From contig JAHDSP010000041.1 in NCBI GenBank assembly GCA_018432645.1, positions 1-12,361 of the forward strand: a stretch of 12,361 nucleotides of DNA. The letters are read 5' to 3'. Both the position numbers and the translations under genes were made by a program. Every line of letters begins with the position of its first letter. The first letter of the stretch is position 1. This document shows, piece after piece, positions 1 to 6,587 of the stretch. The notes below the pieces were generated by a model. It saw nothing but the letters and a program-made list of their open reading frames with translations. It had not been told where the DNA came from and did not search any database. The stretch comes from Bacteroidales bacterium. Lineage in GTDB: Bacteria > Bacteroidota > Bacteroidia > Bacteroidales > DTU049.

Positions 1-1
1 G

Positions 2-1213
2 AACTTTTTATTTTATGACATTATGTTACACTACTGGGTTAAAATTTTTGGTAATAGTGATATGTCAGTTAGATTATTATCATTACTGTTTGGGTTACTG
101 GTAATCGCATTATCTTATAAAGTTTCTTTATTATTATCAAACAATAAAAAATTATCTCTTTTGATAGTTTTTTTAGTTGCTATACATCCTTTATTTATCG
201 CTTATAGTCAAGAAGCTAGACCATATACTACTGCAACTTTTTTTAGCTTATTGAGTAGTTATTTCTTTTTTATGATTGTTTTTAAAAAAGATAAAAGAAC
301 CAAAATTTTTATTTTTTATTCTCTTTCTGTAGTTATTGCTATGTTATCTCACTATTTAACTTATACTATTTTCATTTCTCATGCTATTATTTTTATTTTA
401 TTTGCCCGTGATAGAGCTTCTTGGCAAAAATATTCATTAGCAGTTTTGTGTTCATTAGCATTATTTTCTATTTGGTTATATTTTGGTGGTTTTGAAGGAT
501 TGAAAAATCTAGCATCTAATGCTCCTTTATTTGAGGAAGGAGTAAAAAATTATGAATTAACTAAAACACCCTATTTTATGCCTGCCACCTTCAAAAATAT
601 TATTGCTGCATGTATTCAAGATTGGCTTTGTTTTTTTGGCATTGGATTGCAAAATTTTGGATTACAAATTAGATATATAGCCTTATTACTTATTATTCCA
701 TTTTGTTTAGTTATCTATTTGTTTAAAAAAATTAAAAATGACAGAAATACTAAACAAATAATAATTTCTCTTCTGATTTTAATTTTTACTCAAACTTTTT
801 TAGCTATTACATTATCTATAAATTCTGGTAATATTTTATTATTCCAAAAATCGTATACAAATTTTGTGGTTCCTTATGCAATGATATTGCTGGGTTATTC
901 ATTATTTAATTTATTTGAGAATAATGATAAAAAATTGGTTCCTTATGGTGTAACAGTATTTTTTATTTCTATCATGTTAATTTCTTGTTTTCCAATTTAT
1001 TTCAAAAATGAGAATTCTAAATTTCCTAAGCAAAACATTCATTATGAAATAGCTCAGAATATAAAATCTACATATAATAAAAATGATACTATTTTTATTA
1101 AATCTCCTTGTGATGCTAGATTAATAAATTTATATTTAGATAATGATAATGTATATATACAAAAAATTGATACTAATTTACCTTACCTGTATTTTATTAA
1201 AAAAAATTATTAA
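2..1213 (+). CDS. GT-C / family 39-type membrane glycosyltransferase, 5'-truncated by window
   Basis: Polytopic inner-membrane protein resembling the dolichyl-phosphate-mannose/ArnT-like glycosyltransferases, which move a sugar from a polyprenyl-phosphate donor to an acceptor on the outer face of the membrane. The first ATG is at 23, but the frame is open to the window edge and the residues before it (NFLFYDI) run smoothly into the family pattern LHYWVKIFGNS followed by RLLSLLFG, so the real start lies upstream and this is a partial gene. The segment YSQEARPY (residues 61-68 counted from the ATG at 23) is typical of Bacteroidetes members of this family. Many hydrophobic helices follow, then a short soluble tail. 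The acidic motif of the first periplasmic loop, which would prove the family, is outside the window. Donor and acceptor cannot be predicted. No convincing terminator follows. Confidence 0.8.
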   Translation, partial: NFLFYDIMLHYWVKIFGNSDMSVRLLSLLFGLLVIALSYKVSLLLSNNKKLSLLIVFLVAIHPLFIAYSQEARPYTTATFFSLLSSYFFFMIVFKKDKRTKIFIFYSLSVVIAMLSHYLTYTIFISHAIIFILFARDRASWQKYSLAVLCSLALFSIWLYFGGFEGLKNLASNAPLFEEGVKNYELTKTPYFMPATFKNIIAACIQDWLCFFGIGLQNFGLQIRYIALLLIIPFCLVIYLFKKIKNDRNTKQIIISLLILIFTQTFLAITLSINSGNILLFQKSYTNFVVPYAMILLGYSLFNLFENNDKKLVPYGVTVFFISIMLISCFPIYFKNENSKFPKQNIHYEIAQNIKSTYNKNDTIFIKSPCDARLINLYLDNDNVYIQKIDTNLPYLYFIKKNY

Positions 1214-1346
1214 AAAATCTATCATCTATTAATGTATGAACTAATTAAATTTTTAAGATGAATAATCATTAATTTTATCAAAAAGTTAGTTTACATAGTA
1301 GGATTATATATATTATAAAATTTTTAATCTTGTAGAGTAAAAAAAT

Positions 1347-1377
1347 TTTGCATATTATAAAAAATATGTAAATTTGC
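1347..1377 (+). promoter_or_regulatory. Bacteroidetes-type promoter of the OmpA/TPR lipoprotein gene
   Basis: A perfect -7 element TAAATTTGC (1369-1377, consensus TAnnTTTGY) is preceded, 18 bp away, by a TTTG -33 element at 1347-1350. This is the best promoter in the window. Transcription should start a few bases after 1377, giving a leader of roughly 20 nt. No Shine-Dalgarno sequence is visible before the ATG at 1405, only an A/T-rich leader, as is usual in this phylum. Confidence 0.75.
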
Positions 1378-1404
1378 AATGTCAAAACCCTAAAATTAAT
1401 TTAT

Positions 1405-3147
1405 ATGAAAGGAAAGTTTTTTTCTATTGTTTTATTAGCCATAGTATTGATATTCACTAGTTGTGATTTACAAAAAATGGCTAAAAAGTATGATACCGTT
1501 AAATATGAAACCAATCCACAAGTATTAGAAACACATGGTGGTAAAATCAATGTTTCTGTTAAAGGGAATATACCGCCTAAATATTTTGGTAAAAAAGTAG
1601 TGGTAGATTTCACTCCTGTGCTCAAATGGGACGGTGGCAGCTATACTTGTAAATCTATTAAGATAGGTGGCGAAAAGGCAGAAAGTGGAGATAGTAAAAT
1701 TACAAAAAAAGCTGGTGGTAGTTTTACATGGTCAGATGTAATACCTTATCAACCAGAAATGAATGTCTCGGAGCTAGTAGTAAATGCTAAAGCTACTAAA
1801 GGCAAAAAAACTGTAGATTTAGGTGAAGTGAAATTAGCTGATGGTGTAATCTATACATCTACTCGCATAGGTAGAGATCAGGATCTCTCATTAGCTGAAC
1901 ATGGCTATAAAAAAGAAGTTATTATATCTAAAAATGCAAATTTATATTTTGATTATAATAGCTCTAAACTTTCTGAAAATCAAAAACTAAATAAACTAGA
2001 TGAAAATAAAAAAGCAATACAAGATTTGAAAGATTTCATTAATCTTAATTGGAAAATCAAAAGTATAGATATTAATGCTTGGGCTTCTCCAGAAGGTGAA
2101 GAGCAATATAATGCTAATCTATCAAATGATAGAGCTGCTGCTGCTAAAAAATATATTGAGAGCTATATTGAGAAACTAGATAAAGATATTGCTAAATCTC
2201 AAAAGAAAAAATATGCAGAAGTAAAACGTGAAGCTCCTCTGACAATAAATGGTAAAGGTGAAGATTTCGATGGATTTATGCAAGCTATTGAAAAATCTAA
2301 TCTTCCAGAAAAACAAGCTATCATTAACGTTATTAAATCTCAAACTGATAAAGCAAAAAGAGAAAGAGAAATTAAAAATATGAGTGTAGTATATGCTGAA
2401 GTAGAAGCTATACTAGAACCTCTTCGTCGTGCTGAAATAGTAGTTTCATGTTTCGAACCTAAACGCACCGATGATGACATCGCTAGACTAAGCCTCACTG
2501 CTCCTGATAGTCTAAAAGCTGAAGAATTATTGTATGCTGCTACTCTAACTGAAGATATAGATAATAAGCTAAAAATATATAAATCTGGTACTCAAATTTA
2601 TCCATCCGATTGGAAATTTTGGAATAATACTGGATATATTCTCTTATCACAAAATCAACTAGCTGAGGCTACTCCATTTATAGAAAAAGCTAATACTTTA
2701 TCTCCAAATAATCCTGTAGTATTAAATAATTTAGGTGTTATAGCTACATGGAACAAACAATATGATAAAGCAAAAGAATACTATGAACAAGCTAAAGCAG
2801 GTGTAGATGTTAACTATAATTTAGGTACATTAAAAATTGTAGAAGGCGACTATGCTGGTGCATTGAAACTATTTACTGGTAAATCTTGTAGATATAATAT
2901 AGCTCTTGCTCAGCTACTATCTACTGATTATACAAGTGCTGCTCGTACTCTAGAGTGCATACCTAACAAAACTCCTGAAGTTTATTACTTAATGGCTATC
3001 GTAGGTGCTCGTACTGGAAATAATTCTATGATGATAGATAATCTCAAATTAGCTGTTCAAGATCCTAATCTAAAAACTCAAGCTAAAACAGATCGTGAAT
3101 TTCTAAAATATGCTAATAATAGCGACTTCCAAGCTGTCATTAAATAA
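1405..3147 (+). CDS. OmpA-like domain and TPR-containing outer-membrane lipoprotein
   Basis: A 580-residue envelope protein. The N terminus is a lipoprotein signal: hydrophobic residues 5-17, then FTSC with the lipidated cysteine at 20. Residues about 30-160 form an uncharacterised, probably beta-rich region. Residues about 172-348 resemble an OmpA-like domain: YFDYNSSKLS, then INAWASPEGEEQYNANLS and RAAAAKKYI, a helical insertion, and a closing strand after EPLRRAEIVVS. The Asp normally found before the helix in peptidoglycan-binding OmpA domains is replaced by an ASPEG motif, as in some other Bacteroidetes envelope proteins, so peptidoglycan binding is uncertain; the Arg of the NxxLSxxRA motif (243) is kept. 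Residues about 403-560 are TPR-like helical repeats (e.g. WNNTGYILLSQNQLAEA, LNNLGVIATWNKQYDKA), suggesting a scaffold for protein partners. The domain order differs from PorE of type IX secretion (TPR first). It is transcribed alone. Exact role unknown. Confidence 0.85.
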   Translation: MKGKFFSIVLLAIVLIFTSCDLQKMAKKYDTVKYETNPQVLETHGGKINVSVKGNIPPKYFGKKVVVDFTPVLKWDGGSYTCKSIKIGGEKAESGDSKITKKAGGSFTWSDVIPYQPEMNVSELVVNAKATKGKKTVDLGEVKLADGVIYTSTRIGRDQDLSLAEHGYKKEVIISKNANLYFDYNSSKLSENQKLNKLDENKKAIQDLKDFINLNWKIKSIDINAWASPEGEEQYNANLSNDRAAAAKKYIESYIEKLDKDIAKSQKKKYAEVKREAPLTINGKGEDFDGFMQAIEKSNLPEKQAIINVIKSQTDKAKREREIKNMSVVYAEVEAILEPLRRAEIVVSCFEPKRTDDDIARLSLTAPDSLKAEELLYAATLTEDIDNKLKIYKSGTQIYPSDWKFWNNTGYILLSQNQLAEATPFIEKANTLSPNNPVVLNNLGVIATWNKQYDKAKEYYEQAKAGVDVNYNLGTLKIVEGDYAGALKLFTGKSCRYNIALAQLLSTDYTSAARTLECIPNKTPEVYYLMAIVGARTGNNSMMIDNLKLAVQDPNLKTQAKTDREFLKYANNSDFQAVIK

Positions 3148-3171
3148 ACAATTTTAGATTTATAAAATATC

Positions 3172-3210
3172 AAAAAGGAGGATAACTAGTTATTCTCCTT
3201 TTTTATTTTT
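3172..3210. terminator. Strong Rho-independent terminator, probably bidirectional
   Basis: An almost perfect inverted repeat, 3172-3203, folds as AAAAAGGAGGATAA, a CTAG loop and TTATTCTCCTTTTT, with a single G-U wobble (3181/3194). It is followed by a T-rich run and begins with an A-run, so it can terminate in both directions. It starts 25 nt after the stop codon of the lipoprotein gene and can also stop minus-strand transcripts arriving from the convergent thioredoxin gene, which has no obvious terminator nearer to it. Confidence 0.85.
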
Positions 3211-3342
3211 TTATAACATATGTTTTATACTAAATTACTTTAATACATAAAGTCAATTCAAAACAAATTCTAAAATACAATGATTATAATAAAAATCAAC
3301 AAAGATATTTGTTTAATGTAATTTAAACATTTTACTTAAACT

Positions 3343-3396
3343 AATCAACTAATCAACTTATCAACTCATTATTTATCACTTATCAATTCATCAACT
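3343..3396. repeat. Degenerate 8-bp direct repeat (WATCAACT) array
   Basis: Six copies of an octamer lie in the gap between two convergent genes: AATCAACT (3343), AATCAACT (3351), TATCAACT (3359), a 7-bp spacer, then TATCACT (3374, one base short), TATCAATT (3381) and CATCAACT (3389). This looks like a small minisatellite made by slippage and then decayed. It is not a CRISPR array: the units are too short and there are no spacers. The rest of the 3148-3426 gap holds only the terminator and AT-rich DNA. Confidence 0.7.
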
Positions 3397-3426
3397 TAAT
3401 ATACAAATTACAAAAAAAGTTATATA

Positions 3427-3924
3427 TTATTCCTCCTTCATATTTAATATTTCATTGACTTTGTTAATGATTTCTTCTTCACTACCCATAGAATAGGATG
3501 TGTGTGTCCATACTATATTTCTATTCCCGTCCAAAATTATTACATATGGTATATTATTAATTCCTAATAATCTTTTTAGCTCTTGGTTAGTATCTTTTAA
3601 GATAATAAAAGGCCAATTTTTACCTTTTACAAATCCAGTAACAGTAGCACTAGTACGCTGATCGTCTATACTAATAGCATAAAGTTTTACACCAGTATTG
3701 GCTTGCCATTCTTCGTAAACATCTGATATCGCATTTAACTCTTGAATGCAAGGTTTACACCATGTAGCCCAGAAGCTTATTATCACTGGTTTGCCATTAT
3801 TGTGGATAGAATCTGTATTAAAAATATTCCCATTAAGATCAAAAATGTTTACACTAGGTAATGTTTTTTGAGAATAAGCATAAATATTCACTAATAACAA
3901 AGCTAAAATTATTAATTTTTTCAT
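3427..3924 (-). CDS. Secreted TlpA-like thioredoxin-fold disulfide oxidoreductase
   Basis: A 165-residue protein of the TlpA/ResA/AhpC-TSA-type thioredoxins, which reduce or isomerise disulfides outside the cytoplasm (for example in cytochrome c maturation or on secreted proteins). Residues 1-18 form a cleavable signal peptide ending near AYSQ, with no lipobox cysteine. The active site is W55-C56-K-P-C59 within the strand-turn FWATWCKPC, and the cis-proline is P126 (NNIPYVII). The length is right for a single-domain member. The ATG at 3924 is preceded by a good -7 element. It is transcribed alone, diverging from surE and converging on the lipoprotein gene, so its partner cannot be inferred from context. 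Confidence 0.88.
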   Translation of the reverse strand: MKKLIILALLLVNIYAYSQKTLPSVNIFDLNGNIFNTDSIHNNGKPVIISFWATWCKPCIQELNAISDVYEEWQANTGVKLYAISIDDQRTSATVTGFVKGKNWPFIILKDTNQELKRLLGINNIPYVIILDGNRNIVWTHTSYSMGSEEEIINKVNEILNMKEE

Positions 3925-3948
3925 TTTTTTATGTTTGATATTCTGATT

Positions 3949-3957
3949 ACAAAAATA
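3949..3957 (-). promoter_or_regulatory. -7 promoter element of the TlpA-like gene
   Basis: Read on the minus strand this is TATTTTTGT, a full match to TAnnTTTGY. It lies 24 bp before the start codon at 3924. No clear TTTG -33 element is seen upstream, so the assignment rests on the -7 box and its position. It is divergent from the surE promoter, with about 120 bp between the two boxes. Confidence 0.5.
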
Positions 3958-4078
3958 TAGATATTTATGTAATTAGAAAATATATAATTTCGCGTAATTT
4001 TTTAAATAATTTACATACAATATATCTTGTTAAACGCACAAATATCAATTTTAGTTTTTACATCAGCCAAAAAATAAT

Positions 4079-4087
4079 TAATTTTGC
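4079..4087 (+). promoter_or_regulatory. -7 promoter element of the surE-lpxB operon
   Basis: TAATTTTGC matches TAnnTTTGY perfectly and ends 25 bp before the surE ATG, leaving room for a leader of about 20 nt. The -33 region is only T-rich (GTTTTTA near 4054-4060), without a clear TTTG. It is the only good promoter candidate ahead of the three-gene operon. Confidence 0.55.
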
Positions 4088-4112
4088 AAGTAAATAAAAT
4101 AAAAAAAGTTAG

Positions 4113-4868
4113 ATGGCTAAAATATTGATAACAAATGATGATGGATATAGAGCCAAAGGATTAAAGAATTTGATAGAATTTGTAAAACCTTTTGGAGATA
4201 TCATAGCTATTAGTTCTGAGACCGAAATGAGTGGTTCTGGACATGCAGTAACGATAAAAAATCCCTTAAGATTAAGGCAGCACAATGACTGTGGAGAGTC
4301 TATTTATGTATCTAGTGGTACTCCAGCAGATAATGTAAAATTGGCAGTTAATTGTCTATTTGATAGTGAGCCAGATTTGATATTAAGTGGCATCAATCAT
4401 GGTTCAAACACATCTTGTAATGTTTTTTATTCTGGCACTTTAGCAGCAGTGATAGAGGGTGCTATGCTAGGGATACCATCTATTGGTTTCTCGGTTGATT
4501 CTTATTATCATGATTTTGATTTTTCTGTACTCAGAGATTACATTACTCATATTATAAATAGAGCAATAGAATATATTGCCACAAACAATAGAAATATGTG
4601 TGTAAATGTTAATTTCCCAGCAATATCTGATCCAAAAGGTATAAAAGTTTGTAGAATGGCTAAAGCTAAATGGGTAGAACGTTTCGAAAAAAGAATAGAT
4701 CCTCATGGATATCCTTATTATTGGTTAGATGGAGATTTTGTTTTTACTGATATAGGCGATGATAGTGATGAATATTGGGTAAAGCAAGGTTATGTAGCTA
4801 TTACACCTCTATCCCTAGATATGACTGATTATGCACTAATGAGTCAACTGAAGGCATGGGAATTATGA
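4113..4868 (+). CDS. surE: 5'/3'-nucleotidase SurE
   Basis: A metal-dependent cytoplasmic phosphatase that removes 5' or 3' phosphates from nucleoside monophosphates and can shorten polyphosphate in some species. At 251 residues it has the normal family length. The family signatures are all present: ITNDDGY with metal ligands D9 and D10, SGSGHAVT with S40, and the loop LSGINHGSNT with N95, followed by SGTLAAVIEGAMLGIPSIGFS. The ATG at 4113 is followed directly by the conserved first strand (AKILITNDDG), so the start is secure. It is the first gene of an operon; its stop codon overlaps the start of the next gene. A surE-lpxB neighbourhood is, to my knowledge, recurrent in Bacteroidetes, though no direct functional link is established. 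Confidence 0.95.
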   Translation: MAKILITNDDGYRAKGLKNLIEFVKPFGDIIAISSETEMSGSGHAVTIKNPLRLRQHNDCGESIYVSSGTPADNVKLAVNCLFDSEPDLILSGINHGSNTSCNVFYSGTLAAVIEGAMLGIPSIGFSVDSYYHDFDFSVLRDYITHIINRAIEYIATNNRNMCVNVNFPAISDPKGIKVCRMAKAKWVERFEKRIDPHGYPYYWLDGDFVFTDIGDDSDEYWVKQGYVAITPLSLDMTDYALMSQLKAWEL

Positions 4869-5164
4869 TTAGAAGATTTTTTAATAGAGATAGTTGGAGT
4901 TTAGGAATTATTTTAGGAATTGTCGTACCTTTGTTAATTTTTGGTTTATTAGCAATTTTTGAAGCTTTGTTTAGCAATGGTCCAGACGATAAAGTTTTCA
5001 GATTATCTACTAGAATAGTTATTGCAGTATTTTGTAATTTGATACCTTTCAGACATTATATGGTTAAACTTAAATTTGATAAAACTGGCCGTGGCATATT
5101 ATTAGATACTTTCGTCTTTGCAATAGTTTTTTTTATTTTCTTTCTAGATGATTTAATTGCTTAG
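4865..5164 (+). CDS. Small three-helix membrane protein between surE and lpxB
   Basis: A protein of unknown function, 99 residues from the ATG at 4865. That ATG overlaps the surE stop as ATGA, the classic arrangement for translational coupling, with AAGG about 10 nt upstream. An in-frame ATG at 4856 would add only MGI and is less attractive, because the same AAGG would be practically touching it. The protein starts with a basic segment (MIRRFFNRDSW), has three hydrophobic stretches at about 12-35, 46-63 and 79-96, and a positively charged middle loop (RHYMVKLKFDKTGRG) suggesting that this loop faces the cytoplasm. It ends 9 nt before lpxB. Tight packing suggests a role alongside lpxB at the inner membrane, but no domain is recognised and this is inference. 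Confidence 0.75.
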   Translation: MIRRFFNRDSWSLGIILGIVVPLLIFGLLAIFEALFSNGPDDKVFRLSTRIVIAVFCNLIPFRHYMVKLKFDKTGRGILLDTFVFAIVFFIFFLDDLIA

Positions 5165-5173
5165 TATTTTATT

Positions 5174-6265
5174 ATGAAATATTTCATCTTATCAGGAGAA
5201 CCATCAGGAGATTTACATGGTAGTAATTTAGCTAAAGCAATTTTTGACAGTGATAAAGATGCTATCATCTATGGATGGGGTGGTGACATGATGAAAAATG
5301 CGGGAGTTAATATTACAAAATCTATCACTGAATTAGCATTCATGGGATTTGTAGAGGTATTATTGAATTTAAATAAAATTTTTAAAAATTTTAAGGAATT
5401 CAAAGAAACTATAATTAATCTGAACCCTGACAAGATAATTTTAATTGATTTTCCTGGATTTAATCTCAGGATAGCAAAATGGTTACATAAAAATAATTTT
5501 AAAACTTATTATTACATTTTGCCACAGGCATGGGCATGGAATAGATCTAGAGCTAAAAAAATTAAAAAATACATTGACGTACCAATATCAATTTTACCAT
5601 TTGAGGAAAAATTTTATCAAAATTATAATTTAAAAGTACATTATGTAGGCAATCCTTTGCTAGACCACATTGAGACTTTTAAACAAAATAAAAAAAATAT
5701 AATAAATACAGATAAACCCATCATAGCCATTCTGCCTGGTAGTAGGCTGCAAGAGATCAAACTTCTCTTACCTATTATGATCAAAGCAGTGAAACCTTAT
5801 GAGAATAAATTTCAAATTTATGTGGCTGGATTATCATTTATAGATAAAAATATTTATTTAAAAAATGGAGTAGCCCCCGATCAATTGCTAATAAATCAAA
5901 CTTATGATTTATTACAAAATTCCTATGCTGCTATTGTAACAAGTGGCACAGCTACATTAGAAACTGCTATTTTTGATGTACCTCTGGTAGTTTGCTATAG
6001 AGCAAATTGGATATCTTATCTAATAGCTAGAATGGTGACTCGTGTATCATTTATTTCATTAGTAAATCTAATATATAATGAGGAAATAGTAAAAGAGCTG
6101 ATACAGGATAAATGCACAATAGAAGAGATTCAAAAAGAGTTAGATAAAATAATTTTTGATACATCACACAGAGAGCAAATGATTAATTATTTCCGAGAAT
6201 TAAAACAAATTTTAGGGACTAATGGGGCAAGTAAAAAAGCTGCTGACATCATTATCAATTATTAG
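5174..6265 (+). CDS. lpxB: Lipid-A-disaccharide synthase LpxB
   Basis: A peripheral inner-membrane glycosyltransferase (family GT19) that joins UDP-2,3-diacylglucosamine to lipid X to make the lipid A disaccharide. At 363 residues it is slightly shorter than the E. coli enzyme, as is usual in this phylum. Motifs in order: SGEPSGDLHG (7-16), GWGGDMM (34-40), FMGFVEVL (57-64), IDFPGFNLRIA (91-101, containing the Asp equivalent to the E. coli catalytic residue), LPQAWAWNRSRAKKI (116-130), VGNPLLDH (158-165), LPGSRLQEI (187-195) and the nucleotide-binding SGTATLE (257-263). The ATG at 5174 begins directly on the first conserved strand. It is the last gene of the surE operon. It shows that the host makes lipid A and is therefore Gram-negative. 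Confidence 0.96.
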   Translation: MKYFILSGEPSGDLHGSNLAKAIFDSDKDAIIYGWGGDMMKNAGVNITKSITELAFMGFVEVLLNLNKIFKNFKEFKETIINLNPDKIILIDFPGFNLRIAKWLHKNNFKTYYYILPQAWAWNRSRAKKIKKYIDVPISILPFEEKFYQNYNLKVHYVGNPLLDHIETFKQNKKNIINTDKPIIAILPGSRLQEIKLLLPIMIKAVKPYENKFQIYVAGLSFIDKNIYLKNGVAPDQLLINQTYDLLQNSYAAIVTSGTATLETAIFDVPLVVCYRANWISYLIARMVTRVSFISLVNLIYNEEIVKELIQDKCTIEEIQKELDKIIFDTSHREQMINYFRELKQILGTNGASKKAADIIINY

Positions 6266-6531
6266 TAAAAAATTTTTCATTGCCTACATATTAACATAGA
6301 CTAGTACTACTATCTAGTTATATTTCTTTAATATTTTTTGGAAAGATCCGTTAAAATATCTTGAAAAAGACTGATGGTTGTACTATCAAATATCTCTATT
6401 TGCCTGTTTGTTACATCTTTAAATCAGCTATCCGAAAACATATTGTACAAAAAAAATGGCTTCATTTGCTCATGGTATATATAGTATTTAGTTATTTAAA
6501 CAAAAATAATAAAAATAGTTTAAAACAGTTA

Positions 6532-6547
6532 ATGATATTAATATCAT
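6532..6547. promoter_or_regulatory. 16-bp perfect palindrome upstream of the transposase promoter
   Basis: ATGATATTAATATCAT reads the same on both strands. Its right edge is 15 bp before the -7 box at 6563, so it covers the expected -33 position, where an operator would block RNA polymerase. In DNA this AT-rich, short palindromes also occur by chance, and no regulator gene is adjacent, so an operator role is only a suggestion. Confidence 0.35.
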
Positions 6548-6562
6548 AATAAAATTATTATA

Positions 6563-6571
6563 TATATTTGC
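6563..6571 (+). promoter_or_regulatory. -7 promoter element of the transposase gene
   Basis: TATATTTGC matches TAnnTTTGY perfectly and ends 16 bp before the ATG at 6588, so the leader would be about 10 nt. No TTTG -33 element is found; that region is occupied by the palindrome at 6532-6547. The gene therefore seems to carry a promoter that the host can read. Confidence 0.5.
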
Positions 6572-6587
6572 CAAAAAATTAGTATTT

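Larger units (their letters stand above)
6266..6587. other. 322-bp gap between lpxB and the transposase: no supported gene
   Basis: No convincing gene is present. A 62-codon frame at 6361-6549 begins with TTG and has no family resemblance or RBS. There is no clear hairpin terminator after lpxB. Toward the transposase the DNA contains an inverted repeat TTTAAAC/GTTTAAA (6495-6501 and 6518-6524, 16-nt loop) and a perfect 16-bp palindrome (6532-6547), then the transposase promoter. I found no stretch here that is an inverted match to sequence downstream of the transposase, so no left end of an insertion sequence can be marked. Confidence 0.6.

Noticed and set aside
3343..3396. Octamer array as a CRISPR
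   Set aside because: The units are 8 bp and directly adjacent, without the unique spacers of a CRISPR, and no cas gene is in the window.
4856..4864. Start of the small membrane protein at the ATG at 4856
   Set aside because: Possible, but it adds only three residues and places AAGG almost touching the start; the ATG at 4865 in the ATGA overlap is the better candidate.
6361..6549. 62-codon open frame upstream of the transposase
   Set aside because: It starts with TTG, has no RBS or promoter of its own, an odd composition rich in Lys, Ile and Leu, and no recognisable domain; it is likely chance in AT-rich DNA.
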